This document shows, piece after piece, positions 35,584-46,887 of a stretch of DNA of 64,000 nucleotides. The stretch is from contig NZ_JABUZA010000002.1 of NCBI RefSeq assembly GCF_014897985.1, positions 124,001 through 188,000 of the forward strand, read 5' to 3'. The translations under genes and the position numbers were made by a program. Numbering within the stretch: position 1 is the stretch's first letter; every line of letters begins with the position of its first letter. The notes under the pieces are model-generated. The model had not been told where the DNA came from, made no database searches, and saw nothing but the letters and a program-made list of their open reading frames with translations. The DNA is from Halomonas colorata. Its GTDB lineage: Bacteria; Pseudomonadota; Gammaproteobacteria; Pseudomonadales; Halomonadaceae.

Positions 35584-35970
35584 ATGTCGCTACTCGTAGA
35601 AGCCATTACTTCGCTATTGCTGATTGCAGGCGGTGTGTTTGTATTTATCGGCTCGTTGGGTATGGCGCACTTGCGCGATTTTTATATGCGCTTACACGGA
35701 CCTACCAAGGCCACCACGCTGGGCATTGGCTGTATGCTGATTGCCTCAATGCTGTATTTCTGGAGTCTTGACGGCAAGCCGGATATTCAGGAAATGTTGA
35801 TTACGCTGTTTCTGTTTATTACCGCGCCGGTTAGCGCACATTTGCTGGCCAAAACGGGTTTGCATATGCAGCTTCGCCATACGGACACCACCGGCGGCAA
35901 GCCTTTTGAGTTACGCGACGAGGAAGTCGGTGATAAGCCCGTCCCCCATCCCGATAAAGGCCACGGCTAA
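35584..35970 (+). CDS. mrpG: Mrp antiporter subunit G
   Basis: A 128-residue MrpG with three helices (about 8-30, 45-62 and 70-92) and the motifs FIGSLGMAHLRDFYMRLHGPTKATTLG and TLFLFITAPVSAHLLAK. The last 35 residues are hydrophilic (TTGGKPFELRDEEVGDKPVP) and variable. AAGGAGG lies nine bases before the ATG. It ends the operon, and a strong terminator begins 22 bases after the stop. Confidence 0.93.
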   Translation: MSLLVEAITSLLLIAGGVFVFIGSLGMAHLRDFYMRLHGPTKATTLGIGCMLIASMLYFWSLDGKPDIQEMLITLFLFITAPVSAHLLAKTGLHMQLRHTDTTGGKPFELRDEEVGDKPVPHPDKGHG

Positions 35971-35991
35971 AAAAGCACGTATCTAACCGAC

Positions 35992-36023
35992 AAAGCGCTG
36001 GCAAACTGCCAGCGCTTTTTTTT
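35992..36023 (+). terminator. Rho-independent terminator of the mrp operon
   Basis: A 12-bp perfect stem, AAAGCGCTGGCA with TGCCAGCGCTTT, has the three-base loop AAC and is followed by a run of T to 36023. It is a textbook intrinsic terminator on the plus strand. Confidence 0.9.
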
Positions 36024-36144
36024 AAGCCATGCTTCAAGCCAGGGGAAGCATGATGAAGATTAAAAACATTAGTTATGAACAGTAGTGAGCGGCGGCACTT
36101 TCCAGTAAGCTCCACTGCGATTTTGACCATCTTGAGGTGAGTGT

Positions 36145-36978
36145 ATGTGGAGCCTCCTACGCCTGTCTGCCATAACGCTCTCGTTGGTTATGGTCGCCGG
36201 TTGCTCAGACCCCAAAATAGATACTAGCTCGATGCCGGCCGCGGTTGTCTCAATTGAGAATGTACGTGAGGCAATGCCTGCTTATAAGCGCGATGAGTTT
36301 GATAAAGCGCTCGCGATCATGGCAATGCCCAGCTTTAGCAGCGTGGCGCTACTTAGCCCCCAGCGTATGAATGCAGCGGAAATCGCTGAGTCTGCCAACG
36401 TGCGCATGCATGGTTTAACGGGCGATCAGGTAATTGACCGCGCCGACGATATTTTACGTGAAAGGCGCGCCAGAGAGCGCGAACAGGCTATTACAACGCT
36501 TGCCCGGTTGACTGAAAAGCAAACGCAGGCTGAAAAAGACCGCGAGCATCGGGAGCGCTTTAGTATTGATAGCGCGCGCTACTATATGAGCCAAAGCCCT
36601 TACGGCACGCCGGAGCCAGCAGTGGATATTGAGGTTACCAATAACACTGAGCAGGCCGTCTCGCAGGTATTTTTAAGAGGTGTGGTGACCAGCACTGAGC
36701 GATCCGTTCCCTGGATTGATGAAACGTTCTACTACGTGATCGCAGGCGGCCTTGAAGCAGGTGAAACGGCTACATGGCGCCTGGCGCCTAACCGCTTCAG
36801 CGCATGGGGTAATACGCAGATACCCAGCAATGTAACGCTTACAGTAACGGTGGAAGGCCTTAACGATGCACAAGGTAACCCGCTATGGGACTCGCCAGCA
36901 CTTAGCGAAAGCGAAGCGGCAAGGCTTGAACACCTGAGTCACGAGTATCAAGGCGTGGCGCTCTCCTCGATCATGTAA
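36145..36978 (+). CDS. Hypothetical lipoprotein
   Basis: The lipoprotein signal SLVMVAGC places the acylated Cys at residue 20. A helical region (about 35-140) includes a charged coiled-coil-like stretch, RERRAREREQAITTLARLTE. A C-terminal beta-rich part (about 150-255) follows, with AVDIEVTNNTEQAVSQVFLR reminiscent of an immunoglobulin-like fold. GAGGTGAG lies before the ATG. I recognise no named family. It stands between the mrp terminator and convergent serB. An envelope location is likely; Asp at position +2 after the Cys would favour retention at the inner membrane if the E. coli Lol rule applies. Confidence 0.75.
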   Translation: MWSLLRLSAITLSLVMVAGCSDPKIDTSSMPAAVVSIENVREAMPAYKRDEFDKALAIMAMPSFSSVALLSPQRMNAAEIAESANVRMHGLTGDQVIDRADDILRERRAREREQAITTLARLTEKQTQAEKDREHRERFSIDSARYYMSQSPYGTPEPAVDIEVTNNTEQAVSQVFLRGVVTSTERSVPWIDETFYYVIAGGLEAGETATWRLAPNRFSAWGNTQIPSNVTLTVTVEGLNDAQGNPLWDSPALSESEAARLEHLSHEYQGVALSSIM

Positions 36979-37004
36979 CTGATAGATTCATCAGACCATT
37001 AACC

Positions 37005-37033
37005 ATGAGTCGGTATGTTACGCACCGACTCAT
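37005..37033. terminator. Hairpin between convergent lipoprotein and serB genes
   Basis: Perfect ten-base arms ATGAGTCGGT and ACCGACTCAT surround a nine-base loop. The stem can be extended by AACC/GGTT with one bulge. No clear T-run follows on either strand. Its position between two converging genes suggests a bidirectional terminator. Confidence 0.55.
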
Positions 37034-37051
37034 TGGTTACGAGCAAAACGC

Positions 37052-38257
37052 TTAATCGATCAAATCCGTTTGACGATAGCCAATCAGATACAACACAGCG
37101 TCAATGCCCAGCGTAGAGATAGCCTGACGCGCCTGGGCGCGCACCAGTGGTTTGGCCCGAAACGCGATGCCCAACCCCGCCTTAGCCAACATTTTGAGAT
37201 CGTTGGCCCCATCGCCCACGGCAATGGTCTGCTCCAGCGTAAAGCCTTCACGCAGTGCGATCTGCTCCAAAAGCTCTGCTTTACGCTCGGCATCAACGAT
37301 AGGTGCCTTCACTTCACCGGTGACCTTACCGTTTTCAATTACCAGCTCATTGGCATGAATCTCATCAAAGCCAAGCTTCTCCTGTAAATGACAGGCAAAG
37401 TAGGTAAAGCCGCCGGACAGAATCACGGTGCGGTAGCCAAAGCGCTTTAAGTTAGCCATTAACCGCTCAACGCCGTCCATCAACGGCAGCTCTTCGGCGA
37501 TCTTGATCAACACCGACTCATCGAGGCCTTTAAGCTTGCTCATGCGTTCGCGAAAGCTTTCCTGGAAGTCCAGCTCGCCACGCATGGCGCGCTCGGTCAC
37601 CTCGGCAACCTCATCACCCACCCCGTGATGCCGGGCCAGCTCATCGATCACTTCGGCTTTGATCAGCGTGGAATCCATATCGAAGCACACCAGGCGACGA
37701 TGACGACGCCAGATCGAGTCTTCCTGAATGGCAATATCCACGCCATGCTCGGCGCCTAGCGCCAACGCCTTTTCACGCAGCGCTTCGATATTGGCATCAT
37801 CCCCACGAAGCCAACACTCGACGCAGGCACCGCCAGCAGGCGCGCTACCATCCAGCAACTCACGCCCTGAAAGCCGATGAATCAGCTCGACCGTTAAACC
37901 AAACTCGGCCGTTAGAATGCCGACTTCGGCCAGGATGCCTGCCGGTAAATTCGGCGCCAGCAGCGTCAAAATCAGCCGAGGCTGGCTTGCTTCATTGCTC
38001 CAGCGCTGATAATCATCGGGGTTAACCTTAATCGCCTGCACATCCAGCCCTAGCGCGTCGCCCGCTTCACTTAGCGTCGCCTCCAAGGCATTATCGTGCT
38101 CAAGCCCCACCAGCGCTTCCAGGGAAAGCATGCCAAACGTCACGCTTTGGTTGATATCCAAAAGCTGCGCCCCCGTGCTGGCAAATGCTTTGCCCAGGCC
38201 CTCTAGCTGGCCGGGGCGTGCCACACCCGTTGCGCGAATCAAACAACGTTTTGTCAT
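37052..38257 (-). CDS. serB: Phosphoserine phosphatase SerB
   Basis: SerB performs the last step of serine synthesis. Two ACT-like regulatory regions occupy about residues 1-175, so this is the long form (401 residues). The HAD domain follows, with nucleophile Asp193 in CFDMDSTLIK and Asp195 as general acid. Motif II is VILSGGFTYF and motif III/IV is AVGDGANDLKML. SAPAGGACVECWLRGDD lies in the second ACT segment. It starts three bases after the parC stop, so it may be expressed from the parEC transcript. Confidence 0.95.
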   Translation of the reverse strand: MTKRCLIRATGVARPGQLEGLGKAFASTGAQLLDINQSVTFGMLSLEALVGLEHDNALEATLSEAGDALGLDVQAIKVNPDDYQRWSNEASQPRLILTLLAPNLPAGILAEVGILTAEFGLTVELIHRLSGRELLDGSAPAGGACVECWLRGDDANIEALREKALALGAEHGVDIAIQEDSIWRRHRRLVCFDMDSTLIKAEVIDELARHHGVGDEVAEVTERAMRGELDFQESFRERMSKLKGLDESVLIKIAEELPLMDGVERLMANLKRFGYRTVILSGGFTYFACHLQEKLGFDEIHANELVIENGKVTGEVKAPIVDAERKAELLEQIALREGFTLEQTIAVGDGANDLKMLAKAGLGIAFRAKPLVRAQARQAISTLGIDAVLYLIGYRQTDLID

Positions 38258-38260
38258 GAG

Positions 38261-40513
38261 TTACTCTCCCGCCTCTAGCCGGTCAACTTTTTGGAAGCCG
38301 CGCGGCAACTTACTGCCTCGCCGACCTCTTTCGCCGCGATAATATGCCAAATCATCCGCCTTGAGCGTGAGTTTTCGCTTACCGGCGTGAATCAGCAACG
38401 CATCGGTTGCGCTGAGAATGGTAATATCACGTACGAACTCTTCCCGGCGTGTAGCCCTGGGGCCGGGGATATCGAGCATCTTATTGCCTTTGCCCTTGGT
38501 CATTTCAGGCAGCTGCTCAAGCGGAAACAGCAGTAACCGGCCTTCGTTAGACACCGACGCTACCCAAAGCTCTTCACCATCAGGCACTTCGATCGGTGCC
38601 ATTACGCTGCAGCCTTTGGGTACGCTGAGCACCGCTTTACCGGCTTTATTTTTACCAGTGAGTGCATCCAGGCGGGCCATAAAGCCGTAACCACCGTCGC
38701 TTGCCAATACAAAGCGCCGCTCAGGCGGGGCAAGCATTAGCCCTGCCATTTGCGCCCCTGCCGATACATTCGCCCGCCCAGTCACTGGTTCACCCTGGCC
38801 CCGCGCGCTGGGCAGGTTGTGGGCGGCCAAGGTATAAGCGCGCCCCGTATCATCCAGCAGTACTAGAGGCTGATTGGTTTTACCCCGGGCCGCCAGATGG
38901 AAACTATCCCCGGCTTTATAGGAAAGCCCCTCTGGATCAATATCATGGCCTTTGGCGGCGCGGATCCAGCCTTTATCAGACAGCACCACGGTGATCGGGT
39001 CGGCACCCAGCAGCTCGACTTCCGAAAGCGCCTTGGCTTCACTGCGCTCAACCAGCGGTGAGCGGCGCTCGTCGCCGTGCTCTTTACCCGCCGCGCGGAT
39101 CTCTTTTTCGATCAGCGTGGTCAGTTTTGCTTCGCTTCCCAGCAGCCCCTGGAGCTGTTTCCGTTCTTTTTCCAGCTCATCCTGCTCGCCGCGAATCTTC
39201 ATCTCTTCAAGCTTGGCAAGATGACGCAGGCGTAGCTCGAGAATCGCTTCCGCCTGACGCTCTGAGAGACTAAAGGCGGTGATGAGTGAAGCTTTCGGGT
39301 CATCTTCCTCGCGAATAATCCGGATCACTTCGTCAAGGTTGAGATAGGCTGTCAGCAAACCTTCCAAAATATGCAGACGATCTTCAACCTTACCTAAGCG
39401 GTGCTCCAATCGACGGCGCACCGTAGTGCGGCGAAAGCGTAGCCACTCACCCAGCATGTCGGGCAGGGACATGACCCGCGGACGGCCATCCAGGCCGATC
39501 ACGTTCATATTCACCCGCACGTTCTTTTCCAGATCCGTGGTGGCAAACAGGTGGGCCATAAGCGACTCAACGTCCACCCGGCTGGAGCGCGGCTCAATGA
39601 CCAGGCGCGTGGGCTCTTCATGGGTCGACTCATCGCGAAGATCAGCAACCATGGGCAGCTTCTTGGCCTGCATCTGCGCGGCGATCTGTTCAAGCACTTT
39701 GGCACCGCTGACCTGGTAAGGCACTGCGGTGATCACGATATTGGCGTCTTCACGAACATAGCGAGCGCGCAGTTTTACCGAGCCGCGGCCTGACTCATAA
39801 AGCTTACGCAGGTCGGCTGGGGGAGTGATGATTTCTGCGTCTGTCGGAAAATCAGGCGCGGGCACAAACGCCATCAAGTCGGTCGTGGTCGCTTGAGGGT
39901 TGCGCAGCAAATGGCAGGTAGCTTCGACCACTTCACCAACGTTATGCGGCGGTATATCCGTGGCCATCCCTACCGCAATCCCGGTACCGCCATTGAGCAG
40001 TACATGGGGTAGCTTGGCAGGCAGCACGAGAGGCTCCTGCATGGTGCCGTCAAAATTGGGCACCCAATCGACAGTACCCTGGCCTAATTCGCCCAACAGC
40101 ACTTCGGAAAACTTGGAGAGTTTGGCTTCGGTATAGCGCATAGCCGCGAACGACTTGGGATCGTCCGGGCTTCCCCAGTTACCCTGGCCATCGACCAAGG
40201 GGTAGCGATAGCTAAACGACTGCGCCATCAGCACCATGGCTTCGTAACAGGCGCTGTCGCCATGCGGGTGAAACTTACCCAGTACGTCGCCCACGGTACG
40301 CGCTGACTTTTTGTACTTGGCGTTGGCGTGAAGCGCCAACTCACGCATGGCGTAAATGATCCGCCGCTGCACAGGCTTCATGCCGTCGCCAATATTGGGC
40401 AGCGCACGGTCTAAAATGACGTACATCGAGTAGTCGAGGTACGCTTTTTCGGTATAGTCGCGCAAGGAGAGACGTTCGACGTCGCCTTCCGCTACCTGAA
40501 TATCCATGGTCAT
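38261..40513 (-). CDS. parC: DNA topoisomerase IV subunit A
   Basis: ParC is the DNA-cleaving subunit of topoisomerase IV. The catalytic Tyr127 lies in [11 protein letters not shown]. The quinolone-determining region [13 protein letters not shown] keeps Ser87 and Glu91 (E. coli Ser80 and Glu84), the susceptible wild-type residues. The GyrA-box-like [10 protein letters not shown] and degenerate C-terminal blades follow (about 500-745). Length 750 fits. The start may be ATG 40513 or ATG 40507 two codons later. It begins six bases after parE ends, and serB follows closely. Confidence 0.96.
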   Translation of the reverse strand: MTMDIQVAEGDVERLSLRDYTEKAYLDYSMYVILDRALPNIGDGMKPVQRRIIYAMRELALHANAKYKKSARTVGDVLGKFHPHGDSACYEAMVLMAQSFSYRYPLVDGQGNWGSPDDPKSFAAMRYTEAKLSKFSEVLLGELGQGTVDWVPNFDGTMQEPLVLPAKLPHVLLNGGTGIAVGMATDIPPHNVGEVVEATCHLLRNPQATTTDLMAFVPAPDFPTDAEIITPPADLRKLYESGRGSVKLRARYVREDANIVITAVPYQVSGAKVLEQIAAQMQAKKLPMVADLRDESTHEEPTRLVIEPRSSRVDVESLMAHLFATTDLEKNVRVNMNVIGLDGRPRVMSLPDMLGEWLRFRRTTVRRRLEHRLGKVEDRLHILEGLLTAYLNLDEVIRIIREEDDPKASLITAFSLSERQAEAILELRLRHLAKLEEMKIRGEQDELEKERKQLQGLLGSEAKLTTLIEKEIRAAGKEHGDERRSPLVERSEAKALSEVELLGADPITVVLSDKGWIRAAKGHDIDPEGLSYKAGDSFHLAARGKTNQPLVLLDDTGRAYTLAAHNLPSARGQGEPVTGRANVSAGAQMAGLMLAPPERRFVLASDGGYGFMARLDALTGKNKAGKAVLSVPKGCSVMAPIEVPDGEELWVASVSNEGRLLLFPLEQLPEMTKGKGNKMLDIPGPRATRREEFVRDITILSATDALLIHAGKRKLTLKADDLAYYRGERGRRGSKLPRGFQKVDRLEAGE

Positions 40514-40519
40514 CGGGAG

Positions 40520-42484
<1,965 letters not shown>

Positions 42485-42569
42485 CTAGAATAGCAAAAAG
42501 CTGTATATCCAGCCATGCCTTTTACTTGATTAAGAAAAGTGCTGCATGCATTTATAGCTACCGCGGCAG

Positions 42570-44267
42570 CTACTTATCCTGCTCGGCGGCCCAGAACGCT
42601 TCGATCAAGCCGCGGCTGGAGGCATCCATACGCGAGACATCCCCTTCGCCGTCGATAATCGCCTGGGTATCGGTGGCAATCTGCTTACCAAGCTCCACGC
42701 CCCACTGGTCAAACGGATTGATATCCCAGATGACCGCTTGCACGAACACCTTGTGCTCATAAAGCGCAATCAAAGCGCCCAGGCTGTGAGGGGTAAGCTT
42801 ATCCAGCAGCACTGTAGTCGATGGCTGGTTGCCGCGGTAGCGTTTGTGCTCAGGGCGTGGTCCATCATCTTCTAAGGCGTCATCGCCCAGCATTAGAACG
42901 CGGGATTGGGCGAAGCAGTTGGCAAGCGCCAGCCGGTGCTGTGCTTTAAGGTGGCGGCGGGTGTCCGGGTCTTCGACCTCATCATAACGCTTGAGCGGGG
43001 CGATAAAGTCACACACAACCGACTGGGTGCCCTGGTGAAGCAATTGATAAAACGCGTGCTGGGCGTTGGGGCCCAGCTGCCCCCAAAGTACCGGGCAGGT
43101 CGAATAGCTGACCGCCTGGCCCTGGCGGGTGACCGACTTGCCGTTGGACTCCATTTCCAACTGCTCAAGATAGGCGGCAAAATATTCCAGACGGCCATCG
43201 TAAGGCAGGATCGAGTGAGCGCGGATATCCAAAAAGTTGACGTTCCAGATACCGGCCAGGGCCAGCAGTACGGGCAGATTGTCTTCCATGGGTGCTTCAC
43301 TGAAGTGGCGGTCCATGGCATGGGCACCGGCCAGCAGTTCGCGAAAATGCGCCATACCCACGACCAGGGCAATCGGCAAACCAATCGTGCCCCACAGCGA
43401 GTAGCGCCCGCCTACCCACTCCCAGAATTTAAGCTGATGATCTGGTGCAATCCCCCACTCGCTCATTTTCTCGGGGCTGGCCGACACACCGATAAAATGC
43501 TGACGTACGATAAGCTCAGCGCTCACCGGTGGAGCGCTGACAAAATCACTATGCTGAGTTAAACGGCCCAACAGCCAGTCTCTGGCCGTATTGGCGTTGG
43601 AGAGCGTATCAATAGTGGTAAACGACTTTGAAGAAAGTACAAAGATGGTCGTTTCGGGATTTAGACGCCCTAAATAATCGGCCAGCTGCGAACCGTCCAT
43701 TGTCGAGGCAAAATGCACCTCAACGGGATGAATATTCTCAGGCCGGTAGTCAGCCAGTGCGTGCGTCACCATTAACGGCCCTAGGTCCGAGCCGCCGACG
43801 CCTAAATTCACCACATGGCGAATGGGCTTGCCCGTCGCCCCGCGCCACTGCCCGGCGTGCAAACGACACACCAAGCGCTCCATTTGCGCCAGACTTTCCT
43901 GAACCCCCGCCACTACGTCTTCGCCTTCAACGTTCAGCGTTGCATCGGCCGGCAACCGCAGCGCGGTATGCAGCGCCGGGCGGTTCTCGCTGACGTTAAC
44001 CCGCTTACCGCTCAGCAGAGCATCAATGGCCCCCGGTACGCCGGCATCCTGGGCCAGGGCTAACAGGTGCTCTAGCGTATCGTCATCCCAGCGCTGCTTG
44101 GAAAGATCTAGCGTCAGGCCTGCCACATGACGGGTAAAGTGTGACCAGCGGCTGCGATCCGAGCCAAACAACGTCTTTAAATGAACGCTTTTGAGTTCCT
44201 CGGCATGCTGTTTTAGTGTCTGCCAAGCGGGCAGTTTATCGGGGGTAGCGCGTGATGCTGAGGCCAT
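42570..44267 (-). CDS. pgi: Glucose-6-phosphate isomerase
   Basis: Pgi interconverts glucose-6-phosphate and fructose-6-phosphate. Signatures are VVNLGVGGSDLGPLMVTHAL, FVLSSKSFTTIDTLSNA, the catalytic-Glu block EWVGGRYSLWGTIGLPIAL, and GQLGPNAQHAFYQLLHQGTQ. Start ATG 44267 has AGGAG seven bases upstream; a longer frame to 44318 is not family-like. The length is 565 residues. Divergent cmoA starts 100 bases away, so promoters for both lie in 44268-44367. Confidence 0.96.
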   Translation of the reverse strand: MASASRATPDKLPAWQTLKQHAEELKSVHLKTLFGSDRSRWSHFTRHVAGLTLDLSKQRWDDDTLEHLLALAQDAGVPGAIDALLSGKRVNVSENRPALHTALRLPADATLNVEGEDVVAGVQESLAQMERLVCRLHAGQWRGATGKPIRHVVNLGVGGSDLGPLMVTHALADYRPENIHPVEVHFASTMDGSQLADYLGRLNPETTIFVLSSKSFTTIDTLSNANTARDWLLGRLTQHSDFVSAPPVSAELIVRQHFIGVSASPEKMSEWGIAPDHQLKFWEWVGGRYSLWGTIGLPIALVVGMAHFRELLAGAHAMDRHFSEAPMEDNLPVLLALAGIWNVNFLDIRAHSILPYDGRLEYFAAYLEQLEMESNGKSVTRQGQAVSYSTCPVLWGQLGPNAQHAFYQLLHQGTQSVVCDFIAPLKRYDEVEDPDTRRHLKAQHRLALANCFAQSRVLMLGDDALEDDGPRPEHKRYRGNQPSTTVLLDKLTPHSLGALIALYEHKVFVQAVIWDINPFDQWGVELGKQIATDTQAIIDGEGDVSRMDASSRGLIEAFWAAEQDK

Positions 44268-44367
44268 TTGCCGTCTCCTGTGGCGTCGAACCATGCAGCT
44301 CGGGTCTGTTCTGGTCAAAGTAGGGCGCGTAAACTATTACCCCCTTTTGATGACCCCCGGCTTGCCA

Positions 44368-45111
44368 ATGAGTAATGCATCTTACCGTGACGCTATCTTT
44401 TCGACACCCCTTGATCGAGTGGCGCGCTTCTCTTTCGATGAGCAGGTGGTTGCCTGCTTCCCTGACATGATCCGCCGCTCGGTACCGGGCTACGGCCAGA
44501 TCCTGGGTATGCTCAGCCTGATTGCCCAGCGCCACCTTCGCCATGGCGGTCACGTCTATGACCTGGGCTGCTCGCTCGGCGCCTCGGGCCTCGCTCTGGC
44601 AGGCGCGCTGAAACCTGATGCGTTTCGCTATACGGGTGTCGATCTTTCGCCCGCCATGGTGGAGCGCGCCCGGCAAACGTTCAGTGAAGAGTGCCCTGAA
44701 CATGCCATGAGCGTGGAAGAAGCCGATATCCGCACGCTCGAGTATGCGCCATCAGGCATGATCATTCTTAACTTTACGCTGCAGTTTTTGCCCCCCGCCG
44801 ACCGGGATGCGCTATTAAAGCAGCTGTTTGACGCCCTTGAGCCCGGCGGCGTGCTGGTGTTATCTGAAAAAACCGTTGATGTAGATGAGCGGGATAATGC
44901 ATGGCGGGTCGAGCGCTACCACGACTTCAAGCGCGCCAACGGTTACAGCGACATGGAGATCAGCCAAAAGCGTACCGCGCTTGAAAACGTGTTAGTGCCT
45001 GATACGTTGGATGCGCTGCATCAGCGCTTACAGCAGGCAGGCTTCCCACGTACGGTAACGTGGTTCCAGTACCTGAACTTTGCCTCTGTCATTGCGTTTA
45101 AGGAGAGCTAA
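44368..45111 (+). CDS. cmoA: Carboxy-S-adenosyl-L-methionine synthase CmoA
   Basis: CmoA converts SAM and prephenate to carboxy-SAM, the donor for wobble uridine modification. The Rossmann methyltransferase-like fold has VYDLGCSLGASGLALAG as motif I. LNFTLQFLPPADRDALLKQL is present, and HDFKRANGYSDMEISQKRTALENV is highly specific for CmoA. ATG 44368 gives MSNASYRDAIFSTPLDRVARF, aligned with the E. coli start. ATG 44350 six codons earlier is possible, since neither has an obvious ribosome binding site. It is immediately followed by cmoB. Confidence 0.94.
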   Translation: MSNASYRDAIFSTPLDRVARFSFDEQVVACFPDMIRRSVPGYGQILGMLSLIAQRHLRHGGHVYDLGCSLGASGLALAGALKPDAFRYTGVDLSPAMVERARQTFSEECPEHAMSVEEADIRTLEYAPSGMIILNFTLQFLPPADRDALLKQLFDALEPGGVLVLSEKTVDVDERDNAWRVERYHDFKRANGYSDMEISQKRTALENVLVPDTLDALHQRLQQAGFPRTVTWFQYLNFASVIAFKES

Positions 45112-46104
45112 GTGGAACTCCCTGATGATCACCGTGCGCTTTATCAGGCATTTTTAGACCAGGGCTTAACGACTTGGCTGGCTAAATTACCCGAGCAGCT
45201 GGCCCGGGGGCTTGACCGCCAGCGCCATGGCGATCTGCCGGCCTGGGAAAAAGCCGTGGCCAAACTGCCACCTCTACCTGCACAGCGCGACGTTCAGCTC
45301 GATAGCGATACGGTAACGGTGGAGCTTGCGCTCAGCGATAGCCAACAGCGCCAGTGTTTTAACCTGCTGCGTAAGCTGGCTCCGTGGCGCAAAGGCCCTT
45401 TTCAGCTGGGCGGCATTGATATCAAGACCGAGTGGCGCTCCGACTGGAAGTGGCAGCGCGTCGCGCCTCATCTAGCGCCACTGAAATACCGCAAGGTGCT
45501 GGATGTAGGCGGCGGCAGCGGCTACCACGCCTGGCGAATGACCGGTGCTGGGGCTGCATTCGTGTTGGTGATTGATCCTTCGCCGCGCTTTTACTGGCAG
45601 TTTCAGGCGGTGCGCCACTTCGTAGGCGATGCCGATGGCGGGCGCACTCAGTTCCTTCCCGTGGGTATCGAGGACATACCGGAAAACCTCGGCTTTTTCG
45701 ATACCGTGTTCTCCATGGGCGTGCTGTACCACCGCGCCTCCCCTTTCGAGCACCTTCAACAGCTGAAAGCAGCCCTGGCGCCGGGTGGCGAACTGGTGCT
45801 GGAAACGCTGGTGGTGGAAGGCGACAAGCAAACGGTGTTTGTGCCCGGCGAGCGCTACGCCGCGATGCCCAACGTCTACTTTCTACCCTCCTCCAAGGCG
45901 CTCTGCCACTGGCTCAGCCGCTGCGGCTTTACCAATATCCGCGTGGTCGATGAAGCAGTCACCACATTGGACGAGCAGCGCTCCACCGAGTGGATGACCT
46001 ATCAGTCGCTGGTCGACTTTCTCGACCCCGATGACCGCACTCGCACCATCGAGGGCTACCCTGCGCCACGGCGGGCGGTGATCATGGCTAACAAGCCAGG
46101 ATAA
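45112..46104 (+). CDS. cmoB: tRNA U34 carboxymethyltransferase CmoB
   Basis: CmoB uses carboxy-SAM from CmoA to turn 5-hydroxyuridine-34 into cmo5U in tRNAs. The helical N-terminal domain (about 1-100) is followed by the methyltransferase core: KVLDVGGGSGYHAWRMTGAGA, the SP-rich VIDPSPRFYWQFQAVR and FDTVFSMGVLYHRASPFEHL. Start is GTG directly after the cmoA stop, with AAGGAG six bases upstream inside cmoA, so the pair is translationally coupled. The length (330) is usual. Confidence 0.94.
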   Translation: MELPDDHRALYQAFLDQGLTTWLAKLPEQLARGLDRQRHGDLPAWEKAVAKLPPLPAQRDVQLDSDTVTVELALSDSQQRQCFNLLRKLAPWRKGPFQLGGIDIKTEWRSDWKWQRVAPHLAPLKYRKVLDVGGGSGYHAWRMTGAGAAFVLVIDPSPRFYWQFQAVRHFVGDADGGRTQFLPVGIEDIPENLGFFDTVFSMGVLYHRASPFEHLQQLKAALAPGGELVLETLVVEGDKQTVFVPGERYAAMPNVYFLPSSKALCHWLSRCGFTNIRVVDEAVTTLDEQRSTEWMTYQSLVDFLDPDDRTRTIEGYPAPRRAVIMANKPG

Positions 46105-46131
46105 GCTGTAAATAGCGTTTGAAATTAGTGC

Positions 46132-46806
46132 TTAACGGCGCAAGATCACCAGCCAGCGGCCCAGGTTCAACATGCTGGCAAGTGAAGCCGCGACATAGGT
46201 AAACGCACAGGCGGTTAACACGTGACGCGCACCCGCCATGTCGTAGGGCGGCACATAATCTTTTAAAAGAGGCAGTGCGCGGTTGAAGCTGGCATCGAAT
46301 TCAACTGGTAGCGTCACCAGGTGAACCAACGCGGCGGTACCGAAGCTAATCACCGCCATGCCAATCACTAACGCCAAACCGCCCGGCACGCGCGTCAACA
46401 AGAATAAAAACGGCGCGGCCATCATTAGAATGGCCCCCATCTTTTCTGCCTTTTGGGCAACGCCCACCAAGCGGCTGCGCGCCAGCAGCGGCGCATAGCC
46501 TTGATGATGCTGTATGGCATGACCCACTTCATGGGCGGCAACGGTTACCGCCGTGAGTGACCGCCCATCGTAATGATCGGGCGAAAGGCGCACACAGCGC
46601 GTTTCAGGATCGTAATGATCGCCAAACTCGGTCCGTTCAACGCTTACTTCATCGACACCCAGGCGCCGCAGCAAATGCTCGGCAAGCTCGGCCCCGGTAC
46701 CCGGGTAATCGTCGCGGCCGCGCTGGTGACGCTTAAGCACCCACTTTGCCCATACGTTGGGCAGTATAAAAACCGCGAGTAACAGCACGATGAGTAGAAC
46801 GACCAT
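46132..46806 (-). CDS. Zinc metallopeptidase, YugP/Zn_peptidase_2 family
   Basis: A 224-residue membrane protein with an N-terminal helix (VVLLIVLLLAVFILPNVWA). The zinc motif AAHEVGHAIQHHQGY supplies HExxH. A hydrophobic pair follows (about 115-160), then another helix near the C-terminus (HVLTACAFTYVAASLASML). The internal segment RCVRLSPDHYDGRSLTAV is characteristic of the YugP-like family. The physiological substrate is unknown. It stands between convergent cmoB and the App1-like gene on the same strand. Confidence 0.85.
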   Translation of the reverse strand: MVVLLIVLLLAVFILPNVWAKWVLKRHQRGRDDYPGTGAELAEHLLRRLGVDEVSVERTEFGDHYDPETRCVRLSPDHYDGRSLTAVTVAAHEVGHAIQHHQGYAPLLARSRLVGVAQKAEKMGAILMMAAPFLFLLTRVPGGLALVIGMAVISFGTAALVHLVTLPVEFDASFNRALPLLKDYVPPYDMAGARHVLTACAFTYVAASLASMLNLGRWLVILRR

Positions 46807-46887
46807 GATGACTTAGCATCCGAAATGGGAAGATAGTGGAAAGCTTCGTTTTATCATGGTCAGACAACAACGACGTTAAGGCAAGGC

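Noticed and set aside
42906-43562. 218-codon plus-strand frame inside pgi
   Set aside because: Antisense to a conserved pgi; no ribosome binding site and no family features.
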